A DNA stretch of 64,000 bases from Spirosoma lacussanchae (GTDB taxonomy: Bacteria; Bacteroidota; Bacteroidia; Cytophagales; Spirosomataceae): contig NZ_SWJG01000008.1 in the NCBI RefSeq assembly GCF_005870035.1, positions 1-64,000 of the forward strand, in the 5' to 3' direction. Made by a program: the position numbers and the translations under genes. The notes beneath the pieces are model-generated. The model was not told where the DNA came from and searched no databases. It saw nothing but the letters and a program-made list of their open reading frames with translations. Of the stretch, positions 55,768-64,000 are shown in pieces (position 1 is the first letter of the stretch; each line of letters begins with the position of its first letter).

Positions 55768-57543
55768 TTACCAGCCTGGATTCTGTTTCAAACTTTTATT
55801 TTTATCGATTTCACCCTGCGGAATTGGCCAGAGCGCGTGTTTATCCACGTTTTGCCGGGTTTCGTTGCGGCTTTTGATTCGCTGGGCAACGCTGGCCGAG
55901 TAATCAGGTATGTCGTTCAGATCCTGCACGGACCCTTTGGCCCCGAATGACGGAATGGCCGGCACGTTGGCGGGGTTGATGGCCGCCCCGACAATAGGTC
56001 CGTTCAGTACTTCCTTGACGATCTCCCAGCGCCGAATGTCGAACAGCCGGAGTCCTTCGGTGGCAAACTCAACTGCGCGCTCCCGACGCACCAGCTGCCG
56101 CAGTCTGGCCTGATCCGTTACCGTAGCCGCCGGTTGACCCGCCCGCCGACGAACCGCGTTGATGGCGTCCGTTACCGACGCGTCGATCTGGTTCTGCTCG
56201 ATTTTGGCTTCGGCATACGTCAGCAGAATTTCGGCATACCGCATCAGTATAAACGGTGTCTTCAACTCCCACACGTATTGGTCGGGATCGTTGTATTTCC
56301 GCCATACGTAGCCAACACCACCCACGGCCCCCGTGGCCCCGAACTGCCAGACGCTGTTGGATGAGGTCACAAAATCGGGGTTGCCGTTGATGACATCGTA
56401 GCGCTGGGTGTTCCAGTTGTAGCGAAAGATCTGGTCGCTGTGGATGTTGTAGATAAACCGCTGATTCGGGTTCTGATACGGCAGGCTGGCGGCTTTCACC
56501 ATCCTGACTTCAATGGTATCGCCGGGCATGTAGAGCGTCCAGCGGAGTCGACGATCGCGGTTACGGCTTGGATTGGCCGGATCGTAGAGGGGCGATTCGT
56601 CGATTCGCTTGCCGTCAATGCATTCGAACTTATCGACCATGGCCTGGGTGGGGAAGTTGTTACTTTGCGCACCCAGCGTCTGCCGGGGCGTATATCCAAC
56701 CACCTGCCACGACGCAATATTCGGGTTCTCGGCCGGGTACATCATCTGCCCCATAACCTCGCGGCCCACGTTGGCGGTTTGTCCGGCCAGGGTGAACAAC
56801 GCCTGGTAGTTGGGATTCAGGCTGTGGTTGCCACTTCTTATGATGGTGTTGGTAGCCTCAGCCGCCGTGGCGTAATCCTTGATCAGCATAGCCAGCCGGG
56901 CTTTGATTCCGAGCGCCATGTGCTTGCTCATGCGGCCCCGTTCGGCGGGGTTCAGATCCAGCCCGGCGTAGGCTTCGTCCAGGTCTTTGTAAAGTGCGCG
57001 GGCAATTTCTTCTTTAGGCGTCTGGGGCTGCGTTTCGTACTGATCGGGCTGAAGGGGCTGGGTGTAATACACGACGTTGCCGTACCAGGTCATGAGGTTC
57101 AGGTAGGCCCAGGCCCTCAGCGTTAGCGCTTCGCCCCGCATCCGGTCGTAGCTGGCCTTACTGGTTCTGGCTTCGCCCCGTTTCATACCCTCCAGCAGTT
57201 CGTTGGCCCGGGCAATCAGGCGGTAGCCCTGCTGCCAGCCGGTTTCCGAGATGGCGTTGCCAATCACGAAGGGCCCCTGGTTTCCCATGGCCACCAGCGA
57301 TTCGGGGTCGGTTTTGCGGGAGATGATCAGATCGGTAGTACCCTCAATCCGTTTCAGGTCGGGTACATTGCCGCGGCTATTCCAGAAAGCCGCGTTGTAG
57401 ACACCCGTCAGGCCAATCCGGATTTCGGCTTCGTTGGCGTAGAAGGTGGCACTGGATGGAGTATCTAAGGGCTGTCGGTCCAGAAAATCCTTACAACCCA
57501 GGGCCAGGAGGGCCAGCGCAATAATCGAAACTGTCTTTTTCAT
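55768..57543 (-). CDS. SusD/RagB-family lipoprotein
   Basis: A 591-residue surface-binding lipoprotein. Lipobox LALGC (Cys17), then KDFLDRQPLDTPSSATFYANEAEIRIGLTGVYNAAFW, a textbook SusD N-terminus. MRGEALTLRAWAYLNLMTWYGNVVYYTQPL, AINAVRRRAGQ, VRRERAVELSFATEGL-like RRERAVEFATEGLRLFDIRRW, and the ending LKQNPGW complete the family pattern. Partner of the SusC gene 8 bp upstream, first binding step for the glycan handled by this operon. Confidence 0.93.
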   Translation of the reverse strand: MKKTVSIIALALLALGCKDFLDRQPLDTPSSATFYANEAEIRIGLTGVYNAAFWNSRGNVPDLKRIEGTTDLIISRKTDPESLVAMGNQGPFVIGNAISETGWQQGYRLIARANELLEGMKRGEARTSKASYDRMRGEALTLRAWAYLNLMTWYGNVVYYTQPLQPDQYETQPQTPKEEIARALYKDLDEAYAGLDLNPAERGRMSKHMALGIKARLAMLIKDYATAAEATNTIIRSGNHSLNPNYQALFTLAGQTANVGREVMGQMMYPAENPNIASWQVVGYTPRQTLGAQSNNFPTQAMVDKFECIDGKRIDESPLYDPANPSRNRDRRLRWTLYMPGDTIEVRMVKAASLPYQNPNQRFIYNIHSDQIFRYNWNTQRYDVINGNPDFVTSSNSVWQFGATGAVGGVGYVWRKYNDPDQYVWELKTPFILMRYAEILLTYAEAKIEQNQIDASVTDAINAVRRRAGQPAATVTDQARLRQLVRRERAVEFATEGLRLFDIRRWEIVKEVLNGPIVGAAINPANVPAIPSFGAKGSVQDLNDIPDYSASVAQRIKSRNETRQNVDKHALWPIPQGEIDKNKSLKQNPGW

Positions 57544-57551
57544 GGCGATGT

Positions 57552-60500
57552 CTAGAACTTCAGGTTTAGGCCAACGGTATAGGTTTTCATGAGCGGATAA
57601 AACTCAGCCGTGTTGTTGTTGATTTCGGGGTCGAAACCTTTCCAGAATGGGGTCAGGGTGAACAGGTTCTGCGCACTCACGTAGAACCGGGCCGAACCTA
57701 CGCCCAGCTTGCGGATCAGGTTATCCGGTACGCGAACACCGAGGTTTACGTTTTTCAGCCGGAAATAGGCCGAGTTTTTTACCCAAAACGACGAGTTCGT
57801 TCCGTTGACGCCGATGGCCGGCAGCAGCCGCGGGAAGGCAGCATTGGGATTTTCGGGGGTCCAGTAATCTTTGTGAAACGACAGCAGCGACGGGATGAAG
57901 TCCCCCGCAAAAAAAGGCCAGGCTCCGGTGCCGGAGATGTAGTTCTCCTTTCTGGCAACGCCCTGCCCGAACAGATTCAGATCAAACAACCCGTAGGCCA
58001 GGTTGGCGTTGATGCTGTATTCGTACCGGGGGAAGTTATTGCCGATAAACGTACGGTCGTCATTATTGACCTTACCGTCGCCATTCAGGTCAGCGTACTT
58101 GATGTCGCCGGGCGCCGGGTTAAAAAAATGCGTCGGACTGCTGGCAATATCTTCTCTCGACTGAAAGTAGCCAATGGCCTGGTACCCAAAATACGACCGC
58201 AGCGCATACCCTTCGGCCGACCGGAGCAGCCCTTCGTCGATGTACGGAACGCCGGGCAGTTCGGTTACCTTGTTTCTGACATCCGACAATACCCCCGTTA
58301 CGTCGTAGCGTAATCCGCCGATGCGGTTGCGGTATGTAGCCGACACCTCCCAGCCCCGGTTCTCCATTTTGCCCAGGTTCAGCAACGCCGGATTCAGGCC
58401 CACATAGCCCGGAATAGGCCGGCGCATCAGGATGTCCGAAATCTTGCGGACGTAGTAGTCAGCCGTAATAGTCAAGCCCTTGAGCAGCTGAAAATCGACA
58501 CCTAGGTCGAACTGGGTTGATTTTTCCCAGGTCGTACCGGCGTTGACAGCATCGGTGAGTGCCAGCCCCTGGTTGATGGCGTTGTTAAAGTAATAGTCGT
58601 TGCCCGAGTTATAGGTACCGGCAAAGGGGTACAATTCGGGTACGCCCTGGTTCCCCAGTGTTCCGTACGATGCCCGAATTTTGGCAAACGAGATCACCGA
58701 GCTAAGGCCCGAGAAGAACTTCTCATTGCTGAACACCCAGCCCGCCGATGCCGATGGGAAGAAGCCCCACTGCCGGTCGAGGGCCTGCGAGAAGCGCGAC
58801 GACCCATCGTACCGCCCGTTCACTTCGAGCAGGTATTTGTCCTGAAAGGCGTAGTTGACACGGCCGTAAAAACCAGCCAGCGCGTACTCATTGGCCCCAC
58901 CCGAGTTATCGCGGTTGGCGCCACCCAGCGACAGATACGGCAGCTCTTCGTTAATGAAGTCCGACCGGGAGCCGCTCAGAGTACGGGTGATTCCTTCTTC
59001 GGTTTGTGCGCCAACCAGAAACTTAGCCTCGTTTTTGGTGTCGCGGTAGGTATAGGTAGCCTGCGCAAGCAATGTGGTCCGGTAGTTGGTCGAGTAGCTT
59101 TCTGACAGCGCGTTGGTACCGGGATAAGGAGCCACCAGGTCATAGGACTTATTGGCTATGTTGGGAGCATACACGTTGTAGTTTCGCTGAAACCGCTTGG
59201 TATTTGGATACCATTGTTCCCGGGCCGCGCTGGCTTCAATTTCCAGGGCTTTGATGGGTGTGTATATAAACGACGCCTTACCCATAAAACTTGGCGTAGT
59301 TACCTGTAGGAGTCCGCTGGATTCTGCCTGGCCCAGCGGGTTCCGGCGGTTCGACTGGCCCGCGTCGCCGTACATACCGTCGCCAAATTTGGCCGGTCCC
59401 GTGGCGGGTAAACCAATGGCCTGACGGATGATAAACTCGGGGGTTCCGCCAGCGGGTTCGGTGCGGGTCGACTGGTTGTAAAACAGGACAGACGTAACCC
59501 GGAATTTGTCATTGAACCGAATGTCGGGGTTAAGCCGCAGGTCGAACCGGTTGAAGCTGTTATTCGGAATTAACCCCTGCTGGTTCAGGTACGAGACGGA
59601 GGCAAACAGGCTGGCTTTTTCACTGCCCGCTTCGACAGTAATGTTGTGGTTTTGCATCAGACCGCTATTGGTAAACAGCAGCTTGACCCAGTCATTGTCG
59701 AACACTTCGAGGTTGTCGGGGGCGGTATTTTTGTATTTGTCGATCAACGCCTGCGAAAACACGAACGCGTTAGGATTACCAGTCTGGTTGCGCTGGGCCA
59801 CGTTGCTAAGCTCCATGTGTTCAACAGCGCTGACCTTTTCAGGAATGTTGGTGGCTTCCTGCTTGGTGACAAACACATTGTATCCGACCTTCACTCCACC
59901 GGTACCACCCCGTTTGGTTCTGACAAGAACAACCCCGTTGGCAGCCCGCGATCCGTATATGGCCGTAGATGCAGCATCTTTCAGCACGGTTATACTCTCA
60001 ATGGCATTGGCATCTACATTATCCAGACTCGATACAATCCCGTCGATCAGAATAAGCGGAGCCTGACTGGAGAAGATGGACCCGATACCCCGAATCCGGA
60101 TGGCGGGCGAGTCGGCACCGGGTTTACCGGATCCCTGAAACACGGATACCCCGGGGGCCAGGCCCTGCAGCAGGTTGCTGGTGGTGCCTACCTGCCGTTT
60201 CAGCAGATCGGCCGACTTCAGCTGGGTGACGGCCCCGGTCAGGTTGGCCTTCTTCTGCACACCGTAACCCACCACCACTACCTCGGATAAGGTGCGGTCG
60301 TTGGGCCTGAGCCGGATGGTCAGCTCTTCGCTACCAGCCACAACTTCGGCGTTGTCGTACCCAATACTGGAAACAATCAGGGTAACCCCCTTATCGACAA
60401 CCAGCGAGAAGTTGCCCGATGCATCGGTGGAGGTTCCTTTGGTGGTGCCCTTAACGGCCACGTTAGCACCCACTACGGCTTCGTTAGTCTCGCCGTCGTT

Positions 60501-60584
60501 GATTTTACCTTTAATCGTGATCGACTGAGCCATGGCCGTGGCCCATCCGATCGTCAGCAGGATGAGTGGTAGAATTCGTTTCAT
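57552..60584 (-). CDS. SusC/RagA-family TonB-linked outer membrane transporter
   Basis: A 1010-residue importer. The start at 60584 is chosen because MKRILPLILLTIGWATAMAQ is a good signal peptide; the open frame extends to 60626. Regulatory-like domain SITIKGKINDGETNEAVVGANVAVKGT, TonB-box region SEVVVVGYGVQKKANLTGAV, plug ILIDGIVSSLDNVDANAIESITVLKDAASTAIYGSRAANGVVLVRTKRG, and a barrel ending YTVGLNLKF. First gene of the SusC-SusD-GHL10-AGE operon with a promoter at 60624-60654; the divergent DUF4127 operon begins within 170 bp, which suggests joint control. Confidence 0.95.
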   Translation of the reverse strand: MKRILPLILLTIGWATAMAQSITIKGKINDGETNEAVVGANVAVKGTTKGTSTDASGNFSLVVDKGVTLIVSSIGYDNAEVVAGSEELTIRLRPNDRTLSEVVVVGYGVQKKANLTGAVTQLKSADLLKRQVGTTSNLLQGLAPGVSVFQGSGKPGADSPAIRIRGIGSIFSSQAPLILIDGIVSSLDNVDANAIESITVLKDAASTAIYGSRAANGVVLVRTKRGGTGGVKVGYNVFVTKQEATNIPEKVSAVEHMELSNVAQRNQTGNPNAFVFSQALIDKYKNTAPDNLEVFDNDWVKLLFTNSGLMQNHNITVEAGSEKASLFASVSYLNQQGLIPNNSFNRFDLRLNPDIRFNDKFRVTSVLFYNQSTRTEPAGGTPEFIIRQAIGLPATGPAKFGDGMYGDAGQSNRRNPLGQAESSGLLQVTTPSFMGKASFIYTPIKALEIEASAAREQWYPNTKRFQRNYNVYAPNIANKSYDLVAPYPGTNALSESYSTNYRTTLLAQATYTYRDTKNEAKFLVGAQTEEGITRTLSGSRSDFINEELPYLSLGGANRDNSGGANEYALAGFYGRVNYAFQDKYLLEVNGRYDGSSRFSQALDRQWGFFPSASAGWVFSNEKFFSGLSSVISFAKIRASYGTLGNQGVPELYPFAGTYNSGNDYYFNNAINQGLALTDAVNAGTTWEKSTQFDLGVDFQLLKGLTITADYYVRKISDILMRRPIPGYVGLNPALLNLGKMENRGWEVSATYRNRIGGLRYDVTGVLSDVRNKVTELPGVPYIDEGLLRSAEGYALRSYFGYQAIGYFQSREDIASSPTHFFNPAPGDIKYADLNGDGKVNNDDRTFIGNNFPRYEYSINANLAYGLFDLNLFGQGVARKENYISGTGAWPFFAGDFIPSLLSFHKDYWTPENPNAAFPRLLPAIGVNGTNSSFWVKNSAYFRLKNVNLGVRVPDNLIRKLGVGSARFYVSAQNLFTLTPFWKGFDPEINNNTAEFYPLMKTYTVGLNLKF

Positions 60585-60623
60585 TGGGAGTATTAGGTAA
60601 AGGACTATTGACTCGATTTGATG

Positions 60624-60654
60624 CAAACATATTCTTTTTAAATAAATTACTAAA
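60624..60654 (-). promoter_or_regulatory. Promoter of the susCD-GHL10-AGE operon
   Basis: On the minus strand TTTA (60654-60651), 19 bp, TATGTTTG (60631-60624) fits TTTG-N19-TAnnTTTG with one mismatch in the upstream box. It lies 40 bp before the susC ATG. Confidence 0.55.
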
Positions 60655-60682
60655 ACTTTTATTAATTTTTTATATAAGTTTA

Positions 60683-60713
60683 TTTGGATGTACCGGATTT
60701 ATTCAGACTTTTG
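60683..60713 (+). promoter_or_regulatory. Promoter of the DUF4127-permease-hydantoinase operon
   Basis: TTTG (60683-60686), exactly 19 bp, GACTTTTG (60706-60713) fits the Bacteroidetes consensus with one mismatch in the first base of the -7 box. Transcription would start about 27 bp before the ATG at 60747. Confidence 0.5.
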
Positions 60714-60746
60714 TTTCGTCCTTTACCTGAAAAGTGCTCAATTCTC

Positions 60747-62321
60747 ATGCGTAGCTGGTTTCTCTTGTGCGTACTCCTGTTGCTAACCTGGGGGGCTTTC
60801 TCCCAGAGTCGGAGCCAGGCGACGACCCGTATTTTGCTGATTCCCCTCGACGAACGACCGCCCTGCCTGCAGTTTCCGATACAAATGGGTAAGATTGGCG
60901 ATGTGGAGGTCGTTTCGCCCCCCCGCCACCTGCTGGGCCGGTTTACGGACGTCGGCCAGTCCGACGAAATAGTCCGCTGGTTACGGGCGCAGTCGCTGAC
61001 CCGCTTCGATGCGGCCATTATTTCGGTCGATATGCTGGCCTACGGGGGTCTGGTAGGGTCGCGGATTCACGGAGTGTCGGCGCAGAAAGCCCTCGACCGG
61101 GTTCAGATCGTACGCGAGCTACGCCGTAAAGCGCCCGGGCTCAAAATCTACGGTTCCAGCGTAATCATGCGGCTGGCGCCCACTGCCGACGGCAAAAACG
61201 AGGGGTACCGCGAAAAACTGGCCAGGTGGGCCGAAGTGTCGCCCGATACCATGCTGCTGGACCAGACCCGCCAGCTCGAACAAGCCATTCCGCAAGCTGC
61301 CCTGGCCGATTACAAGCAGGCCCGGCTGCGTAACCTGCAGGTCAATCAGTTCGCCATCGGGCTGGCCCGGGAAAAGGTATTCGATTACCTGATCGTGTCG
61401 CAGGACGACGCGAAACCCCGGGGGGTTCACATCCGCGATCGGGAAAATCTGACCAATACGGTGAAACAGGCAAACCTAACCGAGCAGGTCGCTATTCAAC
61501 CCGGGGCCGACGAGGTATCTATGCTGCTGCTGGCGCGGGCCATGACCGACCGATACGGTTATCATCCCCGCATCAAAGCCATCTATTCGTCCGAAACGGC
61601 CGCTAACACGGTGATGCCGTTTGAAGACCGGCCCCTTCGGCAAACGGTCAGTTTTCATCTGAAAGCCGTTGGCGCCCGCGAAGTGAGCGACCCTGGCGAG
61701 GCTGATCTCTTGTACTATGTGTTCGCATCCCGCTTTGAAGCTGGTAGCGCCCGCCAGTTTGCCGATCAGATTATTCGTAGCCCAGACAAGGGAATCATTA
61801 TTGCCGACGTTGACCCAAAAGGCGACGTACAGGGAGGAGATATTCCTTTTACGGAAGCCCTGAAAGATGCATCCGTATTTGCCCGAACCTACGGCTATGC
61901 CTGCTGGAATACCGCCGGTAACACCGTCGGCACCGCCCTGCCCCATGGTATCCTGGCGGGTGTATCGCGGGTGGTGGCCCAAGCGAAACCTGCCGCTGTA
62001 CCCCGAATGAATCAGGCCCAGGTCTGGTTTATGCTCAACCGGCTCCTCGACGATTACACCTACCATTCCCTGGTTCGGCCCGAGGCCAACAAACGATGCC
62101 GGGCCAGTCAATGGAACCCCAACCGACTAACGCCTGAACAGACCAAAACCATTGAAGCCTATTGCATGACCGAACTACAGCCGATAGCCACCCGGACCGC
62201 TGCCGGTTTTTTCCCGAAAGACAGTGCTCGGCGCTGTACGATCACCAACCTGCGCTTTGATCTTCCCTGGGACCGCACCTTTGAAGCCGAAATTGATTTC
62301 GATCTGAAGCTGAACAACTAA
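60747..62321 (+). CDS. DUF4127-family exported protein
   Basis: A 524-residue protein with signal peptide MRSWFLLCVLLLLTWGAFSQ; the start at 60747 is chosen for it, although the frame is open to 60684. The body has the DUF4127 pattern: RILLIPLDERPPCLQFPIQMGKIGDVEVVSPP at the start, DAAIISVDMLAYGGLVGSRIHG, YLIVSQDDAKPRG, ADEVSMLLLARAMTDRYGYHP and YACWNTAGNTVGTALPHGI. The family has no settled activity; conserved Asp, Asn and His residues suggest an enzyme. It opens the operon with a permease and a hydantoinase and is divergent from the SusCD-GHL10-AGE operon, so it may process a sugar or cyclised amino-acid compound in the periplasm. Confidence 0.85.
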   Translation: MRSWFLLCVLLLLTWGAFSQSRSQATTRILLIPLDERPPCLQFPIQMGKIGDVEVVSPPRHLLGRFTDVGQSDEIVRWLRAQSLTRFDAAIISVDMLAYGGLVGSRIHGVSAQKALDRVQIVRELRRKAPGLKIYGSSVIMRLAPTADGKNEGYREKLARWAEVSPDTMLLDQTRQLEQAIPQAALADYKQARLRNLQVNQFAIGLAREKVFDYLIVSQDDAKPRGVHIRDRENLTNTVKQANLTEQVAIQPGADEVSMLLLARAMTDRYGYHPRIKAIYSSETAANTVMPFEDRPLRQTVSFHLKAVGAREVSDPGEADLLYYVFASRFEAGSARQFADQIIRSPDKGIIIADVDPKGDVQGGDIPFTEALKDASVFARTYGYACWNTAGNTVGTALPHGILAGVSRVVAQAKPAAVPRMNQAQVWFMLNRLLDDYTYHSLVRPEANKRCRASQWNPNRLTPEQTKTIEAYCMTELQPIATRTAAGFFPKDSARRCTITNLRFDLPWDRTFEAEIDFDLKLNN

Positions 62322-62419
62322 TACAATCTGTTCGATGACGGAAGTAAAGCAGGCAGCGTTTCTGTTTGGCCAGCCGACCACCGCCATTCTGTACTCATCG
62401 ACTACCCTGACTCACGCCT

Positions 62420-63730
62420 ATGATAGCCATTGGTTTACTGATCATATTCCTGGTATTTGCCACCCTGATGTTTTTACGGAAGATGCCGGCGCTGATCGCG
62501 CTGCCTGCTATGGCCGTACTCATTGCCGTGCTCGCCCGGCTCGGCGCCACCGATATCCTGAACCAGATTGTGGCGGGCGGTACGGTGAAGCTGGCGCCTG
62601 TCTACGTGGCGGTTTTTGCCGGAGCCATGATGGGTCGAGTCCTGATCCAGACCGGCATTGCGGAGGAAATCATTAAACGAGCCGCTGAGTTCGGGGGCGA
62701 ACGCCCACTGGTGGTGGCTTTCGGGCTCATGCTGGTGACGGCCATCCTGTTTACGACCCTGCAGGGGTTGGGAGCCATCATTACGGTAGGGTCGCTGGTG
62801 TTGCCGATCATGATGAGTCTGGGTATTCCACGCAAGCTGGCGGGGGTACTGTTTCTGCTCGCTTTTGCCACCGGCTTTATATTTAACCCCATCCTGTTTA
62901 CCCTGTATCGGCAACTGTTGCAATTGCAGGACAATCAGCCGATGCCGCCGGAGGTGCTACAATTTGCCTTTATCATGCTGGGGCTGATGGTTGTTTTCGT
63001 GATTGCCTACGCCCTGATTGCCGCCAAACGATCGGGGGAGGTATTGCTGCTCTCGGCGGTGGCGGCTGATCGGGTGACCCAGTCCAAAACGACCAGTCCG
63101 CTGAAACGCAAAACCGTCCGGCCCATCGCACTGCTGACCCCCGTCGTGCCCCTCGTTCTGTTCATTGGCTTCAACGCTTTCGGCATTAAACTCGACTTTA
63201 TCGCGGCTTTCCTGATCGGCTCGCTCTACGGGGTCGTCACGACAAATCTGAGCACGGCCATCCAGACGCTGACAGCCTCGGCCATCAAAGGGATTGAAGA
63301 TGGGGCTCCGGCGGCTATTCTGATGATGGGCATCGGTATGTTGCTCAACGCGCTGAACCTGGGCCCGATCAAAACGGCCCTTGAACCCCTGATTGTGTCA
63401 CTCCCGTTTCAGTCGGCCCTCTTTTACGTCGCTTTCTTCGGACTGCTGTCGCCCCTGTCGCTATACCGGGGGCCACTCAATATTTTCGGAATCGGCATTG
63501 GCTTGTTCACGATTATGTTCGGCACCGGCATTCTTCCCGCGCTGGCGTTGCTGGCGGCCATTATCTGTGTGGTTCAGGTACAGAACATCTGCGACCCAAC
63601 CAACACCCACAACGTATGGATCGCCAATTTCGTCGGGGTTCCGGTCGAAGGGCTAACCAAGGAAACCCTGCTACCGGCCATGGCCGTTTGCTTGCTGGGG
63701 CTGATCGTAGCCGCTGTGCTCTTTTTCTAA
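62420..63730 (+). CDS. Inner membrane permease of the ion transporter (GntP/CitM-like) type
   Basis: A 436-residue polytopic protein with about 11-12 helices (MIAIGLLIIFLVFATLMFL, ALIALPAMAVLIAVLARLG, two central ones around LTPVVPLVLFIGFNAFGIKLDFIAAFLIGSLYGVV, and LLGLIVAAVLFF at the end). Between helices lies GLGAIITVGSLVLPIMMSLGI, resembling the hairpin loops of ion transporter superfamily proteins that take up carboxylates or gluconate. The exact family is uncertain. It sits 98 bp after DUF4127 and 67 bp before the hydantoinase, which points to an acidic or cyclic amide substrate such as hydantoin or 5-oxoproline-like compounds. Confidence 0.7.
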   Translation: MIAIGLLIIFLVFATLMFLRKMPALIALPAMAVLIAVLARLGATDILNQIVAGGTVKLAPVYVAVFAGAMMGRVLIQTGIAEEIIKRAAEFGGERPLVVAFGLMLVTAILFTTLQGLGAIITVGSLVLPIMMSLGIPRKLAGVLFLLAFATGFIFNPILFTLYRQLLQLQDNQPMPPEVLQFAFIMLGLMVVFVIAYALIAAKRSGEVLLLSAVAADRVTQSKTTSPLKRKTVRPIALLTPVVPLVLFIGFNAFGIKLDFIAAFLIGSLYGVVTTNLSTAIQTLTASAIKGIEDGAPAAILMMGIGMLLNALNLGPIKTALEPLIVSLPFQSALFYVAFFGLLSPLSLYRGPLNIFGIGIGLFTIMFGTGILPALALLAAIICVVQVQNICDPTNTHNVWIANFVGVPVEGLTKETLLPAMAVCLLGLIVAAVLFF

Positions 63731-63797
63731 ACCAACACTGACCGAGGCTGTAGCCGGAACTGGCTGAGCCTGATGACCAACGAGACGACTAGCTTCC

Positions 63798-64000
63798 ATG
63801 AAACGACAAGTACGGGTAGGCATTGATGTTGGCGGAACGTTCACCGACGTTGTGGTTGTCGACCACGCCACGCGCGAGGTCATATCCCAGTTGAAGGTTC
63901 CAACCACCCACCACGCTACCGAGGGGGTGGCGCTGGGGATCATTAACGCCATCGCCCGCGCGCTGGCCGAACTGGCCGTTGATCCCGAAGACGTTGTGTT
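63798..64000 (+). CDS. Hydantoinase/oxoprolinase family protein, N-terminus only (window edge)
   Basis: The first 67 residues are visible: VRVGIDVGGTFTDVVVVDHATREVISQLKVPTTHHATEGVALGIINAI. The DVGGTFTDVV phosphate-binding motif is the signature of HyuA/OXP-type enzymes, which open hydantoin or 5-oxoproline rings using ATP. A full protein would have 500-700 residues or more, and continues beyond 64000. Third gene of the DUF4127-permease operon. Confidence 0.88.
   Translation, partial: MKRQVRVGIDVGGTFTDVVVVDHATREVISQLKVPTTHHATEGVALGIINAIARALAELAVDPEDVV

Noticed and set aside
62335-62676. 113-codon frame overlapping the permease start
   Set aside because: It overlaps the permease in another frame and shows no family pattern.

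Overview
The window looks like the chromosome of a Bacteroidota member of the order Cytophagales, close to Spirosoma. This is inferred from five SusC-type and five SusD-type genes, BNR/sortilin-type exported proteins, a one-protein hybrid two-component regulator, ATPase-less MacB-like permeases with a PadR regulator, and promoters of the TTG-N19-TAnnTTTG type. No rRNA, tRNA or CRISPR array was recognised. About 35 genes are supported.

Layout. 1-127: right end of a Tn3-family transposon (serine recombinase C-terminus plus a 38-bp terminal repeat) that has cut off the last gene of a SusC-SusD-BNR operon (69-6823, minus strand, promoter at 7150-7179). 7.4-13.3 kb: a haemoglobin/transferrin-type TonB receptor, divergent from an intact 1072-residue BNR protein. 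13.5-18.9 kb: a YhcG/DUF1016 protein with a damaged nuclease core, an orphan MacB-like permease, a DUF1080 glycosidase-like protein and an AraC regulator. 19.0-22.3 kb: a PadR-permease pair behind a sigma54-like promoter with two upstream palindromes.

23.6-40.6 kb: the xylan utilisation core of Bacteroidetes in canonical order (xusA-xusB-xusC-xusD-xusE-xyn10C), a terminator, then a hybrid two-component regulator. The likely scheme is that the xus proteins bind and import xylan oligomers, surface Xyn10C cuts xylan, and the regulator senses fragments in the periplasm. A 1.28-kb AT-rich stretch without genes precedes xusA.

40.6-45.9 kb: HxlR regulator divergent from a frameshifted DoxX gene, then a PepSY protein and siderophore receptor behind two palindromes resembling an iron-regulator operator. 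46.3-47.9 kb: thioredoxin, a small unknown gene, and a graveyard of transposase and recombinase fragments ending in a second Tn3-type terminal repeat that has cut off a phosphatase gene. 48.1-53.1 kb: a GDPD-alkaline phosphatase fusion, a sulfatase and a DinB-like protein.

53.3-64.0 kb: two divergent operons sharing about 160 bp of promoter DNA. The minus operon is SusC-SusD-GHL10 glycosidase-AGE epimerase; the plus operon is exported DUF4127 protein-permease-hydantoinase/oxoprolinase (cut by the window end). This is the best candidate here for an uncharacterised pathway, possibly for an amino-sugar or cyclised amino-acid-containing glycan. That reading is an inference from gene families and layout.
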